From Candidatus Fermentithermobacillaceae bacterium (GTDB lineage Bacteria > Bacillota > Sulfobacillia > Fermentithermobacillales > Fermentithermobacillaceae), in NCBI GenBank assembly GCA_012837895.1, contig DUQH01000008.1, positions 1-51,309 on the forward strand: 51,309 nucleotides of DNA, read 5' to 3'. This document shows positions 7,976-15,121 of this stretch, in pieces (positions within the stretch are counted from its first letter, which is position 1; each line of letters starts with the position of its first letter). The notes below the pieces were generated by a model. It was not told the DNA's origin. It did no database searches and saw only the letters and a list, made by a program, of their open reading frames with translations. Both the position numbers and the translations under genes were made by a program.

Positions 7976-8680
7976 ATGTTTGTTTTCAGGAAAGAATACC
8001 TCATAGGCGTGCTTCTGGCGGTTGTACTGTGGATAGGGGTCAGTCTTGATATTGTTGGTATGCACCAGCGCGAGATGTCACTGGCAGTCATGGCGCCTAT
8101 ATCCAGGGGAAGCGCTGACAAGTCCTGTGTAAGCCTTATGTTCAACGTGGATTGGGGCGAGGAATATATTCCTTCACTGCTTGATATCCTTGAGGAGCAC
8201 GGCGCGGCCGCTACGTTCTTCCCCACAGGCATCTGGGCAAAGGAAAACAGCGATCTCCTCAAACAGATTATTGCCAGAGGGCACGAAGTGGGCAATCACG
8301 GGGCTTCCCATGTCCACGTAGAGCGTTTGCCCAAGGAAGAGTTCCAGGCAGTCATCAAAGACGGCGAGCAGATGATACTTGAGGCCGCAGGCGTGGCTCC
8401 ATCAAAACTTTTTGCCCCTCCATACGGCGAATGGTCTAATTCCACAGTGGAGTACGCATTGGAAATCGGCTACCAGACTATCTTGTGGACTGTGGACACT
8501 GTGGACTGGCGGAGGCCTGCGCCTGAAACCATCTGGAAGCGGGCTCTCGCAGGCGCACAACCCGGGGCCTTGATTCTCATGCATCCAACTGAACCCACAG
8601 TTGAAGCCCTGCCGGAGATAATCGCCGGGCTCAAGGAAAAAGGTTTGACCCCAGTTACCGTTTCCGAACTCATGCATTGA
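7976..8680 (+). CDS. polysaccharide deacetylase-family protein (NodB domain, YlxY-like), membrane anchored
   Basis: The protein starts best at the ATG at 7976 (234 residues), which gives a short cytosolic end and one membrane segment (YLIGVLLAVVLWIGVSLDIV), so the enzyme domain faces outward. The longer frame from 7724 overlaps rsmE and encodes an unlikely basic leader. The NodB homology domain follows, with SLMFNVDWGEEYIPSLL, ATFFPTGIW, HEVGNHGASH (the H-x3-H zinc pair), FAPPYGEW and the closing ILMHP. In the first motif the usual TFDDG is NVDWG, so the second metal-binding Asp is replaced by Trp; this variant is typical of sporulation-linked YlxY/PdaB relatives. A role in spore or cell-wall peptidoglycan is likely; activity is uncertain. 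Confidence 0.82.
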   Translation: MFVFRKEYLIGVLLAVVLWIGVSLDIVGMHQREMSLAVMAPISRGSADKSCVSLMFNVDWGEEYIPSLLDILEEHGAAATFFPTGIWAKENSDLLKQIIARGHEVGNHGASHVHVERLPKEEFQAVIKDGEQMILEAAGVAPSKLFAPPYGEWSNSTVEYALEIGYQTILWTVDTVDWRRPAPETIWKRALAGAQPGALILMHPTEPTVEALPEIIAGLKEKGLTPVTVSELMH

Positions 8681-8770
8681 TTTTCCACTAGTTCCCCCAG
8701 ACTGTATAATGTGAAAGCAGAGTGTCTGACATGGCATTTTGGGTAAATTGTAAGGTGTGGGGGAAAACCA

Positions 8771-10099
8771 TTGGCGGAAACAAGAATCGGGTTCAAGACT
8801 TTCGGATGCAAGCTCAATCAGTATGATACCGATTTCTTGAAGCAAGCTTTCCATGATGCAGGCTTCAGTGCGCCCGGGCGCGGTCCCTTCGATTTGGTGG
8901 TGGTTAACACCTGTGCAGTTACAGCCAGGAGCGCCGCCAAGTGCAGGCAAGCTATTAGACAAGCAGCCAGATCAGGCGCCAAGGTGCTGGTGACCGGCTG
9001 TTATTCACAGGTGGCCCAGGACGAACTCAAGGACCTGCCTGGCGTTATAGCTATCACCGGTGTGCCTGACAGGGAGTCTTTGGCGGAGATTGCCAGGACA
9101 GCGCTTTCAACCGGGGAGACTGTTGTGGATGTAAGGCCTTACAGCAGCGGCGAGGTTTTCCAGGAAACGCCCGTACGGGAGCCAAGCCTCACCAGGGCGT
9201 TCTTGAAGATCCAAGAGGGATGCGACGATTATTGCACTTATTGCATAGTGCCTTATGCCAGGGGCCCGTCGCGGTCCAGGCCGCTTGATTCTATCATTGA
9301 AGAAGCAAGGGATCTCGTGGTAAAGGGCTACAAGGAAATAGTCCTGACCGGGACTCACATAGGCTTATACGGGAAGGACTTGTCTAAGCAGGATTCGACC
9401 GGACAGAACCTGGATGGCGATGACCTTGATTTGCCTGCTGTTGTCCGGAGACTAACCGGGATTGATGGCTTGCTCAGACTCAGGATAAGTTCTTTGGAGC
9501 CCCATGATGTGACTCCGGAACTGGTCCACTGCTTGAGGTTTCCCCAGGTATGCAACCACCTCCACCTGCCAGTCCAAAGCGGCAGCGACAGGGTGCTGGG
9601 GATGATGGGGCGCCGGTACGATGTAGCTACTTTCTTGGATATAGTGAGCCAGGTGAGGAGAGTGGCTCCTGACATTGGCCTTTCTGCAGACGTGATAGTC
9701 GGGTTTCCTGGCGAAACTGAGGAAGATTTTGAGAGCACGCTCGATGTCATCAGGAAAGCTAAGTTCTCAAGGCTACACGTGTTCAAGTTTTCCCCGAGAC
9801 CTGGTACTCTGGCGTTTGGATTTCCCGGAAAAGTGTCAGGGAAGGAAATGGAAAGGCGCAGCAAGGCGGTGATTGCCCTGGGTAAGGAACTATCCTTGGA
9901 CTTCCATCGTAAATTGATAGGCAGGGAAGTTGAGGCCCTGGTTGAAGACGACAGGGCCCGGGACGGAAGGCTCCAGGGAGTCACCAGGAATTACGTGAGA
10001 ACCTGGTTCGACGGGCACGACGAGCTCAAGGGACAAGTAATAGTCGTCCGGGCATACCAGGCTTCTCCTGAAGGGCTGTTATGCGAGCCGGTGATATAG
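8771..10099 (+). CDS. mtaB: tRNA (N6-L-threonylcarbamoyladenosine(37)-C2)-methylthiotransferase MtaB
   Basis: MtaB is a radical-SAM enzyme that adds a methylthio group to t6A37 of tRNAs reading ANN codons. The 442-residue protein has the N-terminal UPF0004 domain with its three cysteines (FGCKLNQYD, VNTCAVT, VTGCYSQ), the radical-SAM CxxxCxxC motif in CDDYCTYCIVPYARG, and a C-terminal TRAM domain. The GCKLNQ and KFSPRPGT features place it in the MtaB rather than the MiaB subgroup. The TTG start at 8771 follows GGTGTGGGGG. A TATAAT at 8705-8710 could be its minus 10 box. Its stop codon lies within a 12-bp tandem repeat array. Confidence 0.94.
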   Translation: MAETRIGFKTFGCKLNQYDTDFLKQAFHDAGFSAPGRGPFDLVVVNTCAVTARSAAKCRQAIRQAARSGAKVLVTGCYSQVAQDELKDLPGVIAITGVPDRESLAEIARTALSTGETVVDVRPYSSGEVFQETPVREPSLTRAFLKIQEGCDDYCTYCIVPYARGPSRSRPLDSIIEEARDLVVKGYKEIVLTGTHIGLYGKDLSKQDSTGQNLDGDDLDLPAVVRRLTGIDGLLRLRISSLEPHDVTPELVHCLRFPQVCNHLHLPVQSGSDRVLGMMGRRYDVATFLDIVSQVRRVAPDIGLSADVIVGFPGETEEDFESTLDVIRKAKFSRLHVFKFSPRPGTLAFGFPGKVSGKEMERRSKAVIALGKELSLDFHRKLIGREVEALVEDDRARDGRLQGVTRNYVRTWFDGHDELKGQVIVVRAYQASPEGLLCEPVI

Positions 10100-10173
10100 C
10101 CAGTGACGTAGCGGGCGACATAGGCAGTGACCCAGCCAGTCACATAGTCGGTGATGTAGACGGTGATAGCAGC
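10090..10173 (+). repeat. 12-bp tandem repeat array, seven units, overlapping the mtaB stop
   Basis: Seven consecutive 12-base units with consensus RGTGAYRTAGNC, for example GGTGATATAGCC, AGTGACGTAGCG and GGTGATGTAGAC. The array begins 10 bases before the end of mtaB and includes its stop codon in unit one. Units differ at two to five positions, so the expansion is not recent. Confidence 0.85.
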
Positions 10174-10261
10174 GGCATCCAGTGGATGGCACCTGACCAA
10201 ATTCCGGAGCCGGATCCCTGGCCGATGTAGAAGGTGATATACAGCGGCATCCAGTGGATGG
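10162..10261 (+). repeat. 28-bp direct repeat pair between mtaB and ddl
   Basis: Two copies of a 28/29-base element, GGTGATA(G/TA) followed by CAGCGGCATCCAGTGGATGG, at 10162-10189 and 10233-10261. The last 20 bases are identical in both copies. The first copy overlaps the final unit of the 12-bp array. Confidence 0.85.
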
Positions 10262-10337
10262 ACAGTCGATAGGCGTCTAGTAGACATCGAATAGACTTTG
10301 AACAGACTCTGAAGAGAACGGATAGTGAGGTTTTGTG

Positions 10338-11525
10338 ATGCGGGTAGCGGTTTTGTTCGGTGGGAGATCAGGCGAGCATGAAGTCTCGGTCATGTCGGCA
10401 AGGTCGCTTTTCGGGGCACTGGTAGAGGGCGGATTTGATGTTGTTTGTGTGGGGATAACCAGGGAAGGGCACTGGGTGTTCATTGAGGAAGCTGTGGGTT
10501 TCTTTGATAAGAGTTCCCTTGAAGAGGGGTACGGAGAAGTCACTGTTGGCCTGGGGCCTTCATGCTATATCCTGCCTGACCCATTGAGGCCGGGCATTTG
10601 GGTTAACGGCACCAATGTGTATGAGTTGTCTGATAGTCCGGAAGGGCCGGGAGCTGCACGGGGCCAACGTACCTCCGGAGGCGCCCGGATAGACGTAGAT
10701 GTTGTATTTCCGGTGCTTCATGGAACTTTTGGCGAAGATGGGACAGTGCAGGGGCTTCTGGAACTGGCCGGCATCCCGTTTGTGGGTTCGGGCACTCTTG
10801 CTTCTGCCATCTGCATGGATAAGGATACGACCAAGATGGTGCTTTCCAAGCATGAGATTCCCATTGTGCCGGCGATTACTGTGGAGCGGTGGAAGTGGCA
10901 AAGCCAGAGGGATGAGGTGCTTGAGGAGATTTGCGCACATGCTGCTTTTCCGGTGTTTGTAAAGCCTTCAGCTTCCGGCTCAAGCTTGGGGGTATCCAAG
11001 GTCAAAGACAGAAACGGCCTGCCTGGTGCCATTGATAATGCCTTCCTTTATGATCTTAAAGCTCTGATTGAACCTTCCCAGGAAGGCGCGTTGGAGATTG
11101 AATGCAGCGTTCTGGGCAATGAGAGGCCGGCGGCGTCGGTTCCTGGTCAAATCATTCCTTCGAGAGAGTTTTACGACTACGAAGCCAAGTACCTGGACAG
11201 GTCGACTAGATTGGTTGTGCCTGCTCCGCTTGAGGATTCCCTCGCAGATCGGGTGAAGGCGGTTGCTATTGACGCTTTCAGGGCCGCAGGCTGCAGCGGT
11301 TTAGCAAGGATTGATTTCTTTGTTTATCCTGACACAGGCGAGTTGTATGTCAATGAGATCAACACACTTCCTGGCTTTACGGAAGTGAGTATGTATCCGA
11401 AACTCTGGGAAGCGTCTGGCTTGCCCTACTCTGAGCTTGTAGAGCGCCTGGTTGAGCTCGCCTTGGAGCGGAAGAGCACTAGTTACAGGCATGTTAAGCG
11501 TGTGGGTGCTTCCGGTGATGCGTGA
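10338..11525 (+). CDS. ddl: D-alanine--D-alanine ligase
   Basis: Ddl joins two D-alanines for the peptidoglycan stem peptide, using ATP. The protein has the N-terminal GGRSGEHEVSVMSA motif, the HGTFGEDGTVQGLLE motif, the ATP-grasp segment VKPSASGSSLGVSKV and the C-terminal ARIDFF...NEINTLPGFT that binds magnesium. At 395 residues it is at the long end of the family because of a small insert around residues 95-115. The ATG at 10338 follows GTGAGG at the right distance; a GTG at 10335 is the alternative. It is followed by repeats and the first 53-bp array rather than by another gene. Confidence 0.94.
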   Translation: MRVAVLFGGRSGEHEVSVMSARSLFGALVEGGFDVVCVGITREGHWVFIEEAVGFFDKSSLEEGYGEVTVGLGPSCYILPDPLRPGIWVNGTNVYELSDSPEGPGAARGQRTSGGARIDVDVVFPVLHGTFGEDGTVQGLLELAGIPFVGSGTLASAICMDKDTTKMVLSKHEIPIVPAITVERWKWQSQRDEVLEEICAHAAFPVFVKPSASGSSLGVSKVKDRNGLPGAIDNAFLYDLKALIEPSQEGALEIECSVLGNERPAASVPGQIIPSREFYDYEAKYLDRSTRLVVPAPLEDSLADRVKAVAIDAFRAAGCSGLARIDFFVYPDTGELYVNEINTLPGFTEVSMYPKLWEASGLPYSELVERLVELALERKSTSYRHVKRVGASGDA

Positions 11526-11562
11526 TTAGCTAGAGCCAGCCTTGATTAGCTAGAGCCAGTCT
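11523..11562 (+). repeat. 20-bp tandem duplication at the end of ddl
   Basis: TGATTAGCTAGAGCCAGCCT (11523-11542) is repeated at 11543-11562 with one change. The first three bases of copy one are the ddl stop codon. Confidence 0.8.
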
Positions 11563-11591
11563 TGTAGCTGAAGCAAATGTCTGTTGCCATT

Positions 11592-12288
11592 GGCGCACGT
11601 AGTGCACCATTTGAATGTCTGACTTTGAGGACTTGGTGCACCTAGTGCGCCATTTCGCAGCGATCCTTCGTGGATTCACGGCTCATTGGTGCACGTGGTG
11701 CACCGTTTTGGAGGATTCCAAGCCGAAAACGACTTTGATTGGTGCACGTGATGCACCATTTTGGGAGCTCCTTGGCCGAAATCGGCGCTGATTGGTGCAC
11801 GTGGTGCACCATTTTGGGAGCTCCTTGGCCCGAAACGGCGCTGAATGGTGCACGTGATGCACCATTTTGGGAGCTCCTTGGCCCGAAACGGCGCTGAATG
11901 GTGCACGTGATGCACCATTTTGCGAACTTCCTAGCCGAAAACGACCTTGATTGGTGCACGTGGTGCACCATTTTGGGAGCTCCTTGGCCGAAATCGGCGC
12001 TGATTGGCGCATGTGGTGCACCATTTTGCGAACTTCCTAGCCGAAAACGACCTTGATTGGTGCACGTGGTGCACCATTCTGTGAGCTCCCTGGCTGAAAT
12101 CGGCGCTGAATGGCGCACGTGGTGCACCGTTTTGGAGGATTCCAAGCCGAAAACGACTTTGATTGGTGCACGTGATGCACCATTTTGGGAGCTCCTTGGC
12201 CGGAATCGGCGCTGAATGGTGCACGTGATGCACCATTTTGCGAACTTCCTAGCCGAAAACGACCTTGATTGGTGCATGTGGCGCACCA
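11592..12288 (+). repeat. 53-bp-pitch palindrome array 1, fourteen palindromes
   Basis: Fourteen copies of an 18-base near-palindrome, consensus GGTGCACGTGGTGCACCA, start at 11592, 11635, 11688, 11741, 11794, 11847, 11900, 11953, 12006, 12059, 12112, 12165, 12218 and 12271. The first step is 43 bases and all twelve others are exactly 53. With the preceding T the dyad is 8-3-8. The 35-base intervals fall into three related types that recur (GGAGGATTCCAAGCC type twice, GGAGCTCCTTGGC type about six times, GCGAACTTCCTAGCC type three times), each with smaller dyads such as GGAGCTCC and GCCGAAATCGGC. All three minus-strand frames are largely open because 53 is not a multiple of three; I do not regard any as a gene. 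A second array of the same pitch lies at 47124-47617. Confidence 0.95.
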
Positions 12289-12355
12289 CTCCTGCTGTAA
12301 CTCCCCGCCAGCATGACGGACCACTGCCTTTACCCGCACCTTGCTGTGACACAAG

Positions 12356-12385
12356 TTGACCGTTCCAGAACAAGTGGTGTACAAT
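12356..12385 (+). promoter_or_regulatory. SigA-type promoter of rpsU
   Basis: TTGACC (12356-12361) and TACAAT (12380-12385) are 18 bases apart. The promoter lies just after the palindrome array and about 90 bases before the rpsU start, so rpsU has its own promoter and the array is not in its leader. Confidence 0.65.
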
Positions 12386-12474
12386 TCTTAAGGTTACCGC
12401 AGCAGGTGGCAATCCTGAAATTGAGGCCTCCTGACTGTAGTGAGCGAAAAATGCGGCGGAGGGAGGGATCACGT

Positions 12475-12669
12475 TTGCCGGAAATCAGGGTTGGTAAAGA
12501 CGAGTCCTTTGATAGGGCCCTGCGCCGCTTTAAGCGGGAATGCCAGCGTTCAGGCATCCTACGTGACTTGCGTAAGCGTGAGCACTATGAGAGCCCAAGC
12601 GTAAAGCGTAAGAAGAAGGCTGAGGCTGCCCGTGCACGCAGGAACCGACGCCGTCGTCGGGACTACTAA
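12475..12669 (+). CDS. rpsU: 30S ribosomal protein bS21
   Basis: A 64-residue basic protein of the small subunit, near the mRNA exit site where it helps initiation. The sequence has the bS21 core ([37 protein letters not shown]) and a very Lys/Arg-rich tail. I start it at the TTG at 12475, after GGAGGGAGGG at about 12457-12466; the longer frame from 12313 has no support and would contain the promoter. Its position between mtaB/ddl and yqfC matches the order in Bacillus relatives. A clear terminator follows about 100 bases downstream. Confidence 0.92.
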   Translation: MPEIRVGKDESFDRALRRFKRECQRSGILRDLRKREHYESPSVKRKKKAEAARARRNRRRRRDY

Positions 12670-13194
12670 GATTCTGCAGCGTTCCTGTAAGCACTTAAGG
12701 AATACTCAACACCCTTGTTCTTGCTGCGCCGGAACGCTTGTGCGGACACAGCTGATAACAGAGAAAAAGGAAAGCCCGGTTCCCGGGCTTTTTCATTTAT
12801 GGGTGAATTAGTGAGCTACCTCTACCTATTAATGAAATAATAAGCAGCTGCTTATTCGATGTCGTTCCGATTATTCTTAGTGCAGGAGAACATATGGAGC
12901 CACGGCTTTAACCTCCCGAGACTCCCAAAGCAAAATGGAAGGGACCCCGAAGACTGCCCATATGAGCAAAGAGGCTAGCGGCGAGACTAGCGCTCGGGCT
13001 AGCGACCAGGCTCTTGAACCTCCTCAAACGTCCCCAGCCATGGGAAATAGACCAGCCATGTAAAGCAGATATGATGGCCAGATCCAAGCGATCAGTCTGA
13101 GCCTCTTCAAACATCCCCACCCATGTAAAGTGCGAGAGAGTTCACTCATAGACTATTTTGTAGCGGTATATCCGGATTCGAACTACCAAAGCGC
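12670..13194. other. non-coding stretch between rpsU and the 26-bp array
   Basis: After the terminator lies a perfect 18-bp palindrome, AATAAGCAGCTGCTTATT at 12839-12856. It is followed by AGGAG at 12884 and a five-codon frame (ATG at 12893, MEPRL, TAA). From 12900 to 13140 two diverged copies of a segment containing CTCAAACGTCCCCAGCCATG and TTCAAACATCCCCACCCATG are visible, together with three GCTAG/ACTAG-rich short repeats. No gene of recognisable family is present; related genomes have yqeY, yqfA and yqfB in this interval. Confidence 0.55.
12771..12796 (+). terminator. intrinsic terminator after rpsU
   Basis: AAAGCCCGG, TT, CCCGGGCTTT followed by TTC: a GC-rich stem with a short loop and a T-run. 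The A-run upstream (GAGAAAAAGG) can pair with the T-run and makes it work partly in both directions. Confidence 0.85.
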
Positions 13195-13455
13195 CAACAT
13201 TTGGCACAGTGCGAACGAGCCGACATCTAGCACAGTGCGAGTGAGCCAACATTTGGCACAGTGTGAGCGAGCCGACATCTAGCACAGTGCGAACGAGTCG
13301 ACATCCAGCACAGTGCGAGTGAGCCAACATTTGGCACAGTGCGAGCGAGTCCACATCTAGCACAGTGGGAGCGAGCCGACATCTAGCACAGTACGAGTGA
13401 GTCAACATCTGGGACAGGGCGACTGACATCAACATCTAGCACAGGGAGAGTCAGC
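13195..13455 (+). repeat. 26-bp tandem repeat array, ten units, abutting yqfC
   Basis: Ten units starting at 13195, 13221, 13247, 13273, 13299, 13325, 13351, 13377, 13403 and 13430; eight steps are exactly 26 bases and the last is 27. The core is CRACATYTRGCACAGTGC and contains the small dyad GCACAGTGC. Two unit types (CAACATTTGG and CGACATCTAG) partly alternate. The final unit is altered to CACAGGGAGAGTCAGC and ends one base before the yqfC ATG, so it supplies the yqfC ribosome binding site. Confidence 0.93.
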
Positions 13456-13456
13456 A

Positions 13457-13729
13457 ATGCGCAGGAAATTCAGGATGGAGCTTTCAGAGATTCTTGAACT
13501 GCCCATGGATATTAGTTTGGACCTTCCCCGGGTAGTCATCGTAGGAGACCTGGGCGTACTCATATCAAACCACAGGGGGCTCATGCAGTATTCGCCTGAC
13601 CGGATCGTCGTAGGCGTAGGGGCAGGCCAAATCACCATATCAGGGGACAACCTGGAAATCGAGGAAGTCGGTAAGGAGCAAATGGCGGTACGAGGCATTA
13701 TCAAGTTCGTAGAAATGAACACCGCTTAG
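13457..13729 (+). CDS. yqfC: sporulation protein YqfC
   Basis: A 90-residue protein of the YqfC family, which is expressed under SigE in the mother cell of Bacillus and found only in spore formers; its exact biochemical job is not known. The sequence has the family pattern of a beta-rich core (DLPRVVIVGDLGVLISNHRGLMQY, then ITISGDNLEIEEV). The ATG at 13457 has GGGAGAG at 13444-13450 as its ribosome binding site, and that site is part of the last unit of the 26-bp array. yqfD follows after a 213-base gap, longer than the usual close spacing. Confidence 0.9.
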   Translation: MRRKFRMELSEILELPMDISLDLPRVVIVGDLGVLISNHRGLMQYSPDRIVVGVGAGQITISGDNLEIEEVGKEQMAVRGIIKFVEMNTA

Positions 13730-13942
13730 CCGTAGGCATACGTTCAAAATGCCGGCTAGGCACTGGCCCTGGGAGTAACACGCACGACCTTGGGGCAAGT
13801 AGCGGCCGCATAGGTCCTGTAAGCAACACGGTTAGCCGATGGACTCATCCAGGCCAAACGAACAAGGGCCGGCTGAGGTGACCAAGCCGGCAGAGGCAGC
13901 CAAGCAGGTAAACACCACAAACCCGAGAGAGGCGGGGCAAGT

Positions 13943-15115
13943 TTGACTCTTCGAAGGCTGATAGGATATGTACTGGGCAGCGTGCGAGTGCAGGTCAGGG
14001 GCAAGCACCCGGAGCGCCTGGTCAACCTGTGTGTCTGTTCAGGTTTCCCCATCTGGGACATCGCGCTCATAGACAACAACCTCTATTTCTCCACCACCCT
14101 CGCCAAGTACAGGGAAATCCGGCCCCTGGCCCGCAAGGCGATGTGCGCTCCTAGGATAGTGAAACGCATCGGAATCCCCTTCACCATAGGGAAAGTAAGG
14201 CGACGGCCTGTGTTCATCGTTGTCAGCACTATCCTCCTTATCGTGCTGTTCTGGCTGTCGGGCTCGGTGTGGGCCATCTCTGTAAAAGGCAATACCAAAG
14301 TATCACGGGGCGATATCCTCCAGGTGGCATCTGATAACGGGCTGAAGATAGGGGCCAGGAAAAGCCATATTTCCACCCACAGCCTCCAACAGGCCATAGC
14401 CATTGCATTTCCCGAGATCTCGTGGGTGTATGTGAGGTTTCAAGGAACCCTGGCGGTAATAGAAATCGTAGAGAAAGTAAGGCCTGATGTGCCCGGCCCG
14501 GGTGACATTGTCGCAAAGAAGGACGGGATAGTAGAATCAGTACTCGTGTTGTCAGGTGTGCCTGTGGTGCAGCCTGGGGAAACTGTTAAGAAGGGCGACC
14601 TGCTGATAGCAGGTGTTACCTCAGGGGGGATCCAAGGGGCAAGAGGCAGTGTCACGGCGAAGACCTGGTATGAGGTGATCGCTGAAGAGCCCTTGTCCAG
14701 GTTGGAGCGGGTTAGGACCAGCAGGAAGAAAGAAGTCAAGGTGGCCAGGATAGGGGACAATGAATTCCTTTTGTTTCCATTGGGCACAATGTTTGAGTGG
14801 TACGAAATAGAAGAATATCCAATTAAGGTATTTGGAAAAGGTGATGTAGCGTCTGCGGTCGAATTATTCACAAGGGTGTTTTTTGAAGTACAATGGAAGT
14901 GGACAGAAGTTTCCATAGAAGAAGCGGTTGCTCGGGCTCAGGCAAGAGGAAAACGAGCCATTGAGGACCGGTTGCCTTCTACGGCAAAACTGATAGACTT
15001 TACCTATGAAACATCAGGCGATGCAGAATCAGTGCTGGTGAGGGTTGTGGCCAGCACCATAGAGGAAATCGGAGAACTTGCGCCCTGGCTAGGCGATATA
15101 AACGGAGGTTGGTAG
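13943..15115 (+). CDS. yqfD: sporulation protein YqfD
   Basis: A 390-residue membrane-anchored protein of the YqfD family, a SigE-dependent sporulation protein. The N-terminal domain (LIGYVLGSVRVQVRG, then FPIWDI) is followed by one transmembrane helix near residues 92-112 (FIVVSTILLIVLFWLSGSVW) and a POTRA-like extracytoplasmic domain (SVKGNTKVSRGDILQ). The start is a TTG at 13943 with GAGAGGCGGGG upstream. It pairs with yqfC and is followed after six bases by phoH. Confidence 0.93.
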   Translation: MTLRRLIGYVLGSVRVQVRGKHPERLVNLCVCSGFPIWDIALIDNNLYFSTTLAKYREIRPLARKAMCAPRIVKRIGIPFTIGKVRRRPVFIVVSTILLIVLFWLSGSVWAISVKGNTKVSRGDILQVASDNGLKIGARKSHISTHSLQQAIAIAFPEISWVYVRFQGTLAVIEIVEKVRPDVPGPGDIVAKKDGIVESVLVLSGVPVVQPGETVKKGDLLIAGVTSGGIQGARGSVTAKTWYEVIAEEPLSRLERVRTSRKKEVKVARIGDNEFLLFPLGTMFEWYEIEEYPIKVFGKGDVASAVELFTRVFFEVQWKWTEVSIEEAVARAQARGKRAIEDRLPSTAKLIDFTYETSGDAESVLVRVVASTIEEIGELAPWLGDINGGW

Positions 15116-15121
15116 TTAGAG

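Noticed and set aside
9991-10287. 98-codon minus-strand frame with repeated YVTG/YIT residues
   Set aside because: It reads through the 12-bp tandem array and the antisense of the mtaB end; the periodic peptide comes from the repeat.
11592-12288. Possible CRISPR array
   Set aside because: The repeated part is only about 18 bp, palindromic and degenerate, the intervals themselves recur and are homologous, and there are no cas genes or leader in the window.
11642-12472. 276-codon minus-strand frame as a repeat protein gene
   Set aside because: The 53-bp unit is out of phase with codons, all three frames are open, and there is no ribosome binding site; it is a by-product of the repeats.
13142-13435. 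97-codon minus-strand frame with Cys/His-rich repeats
   Set aside because: It is the antisense reading of the 26-bp tandem array and lacks a ribosome binding site.
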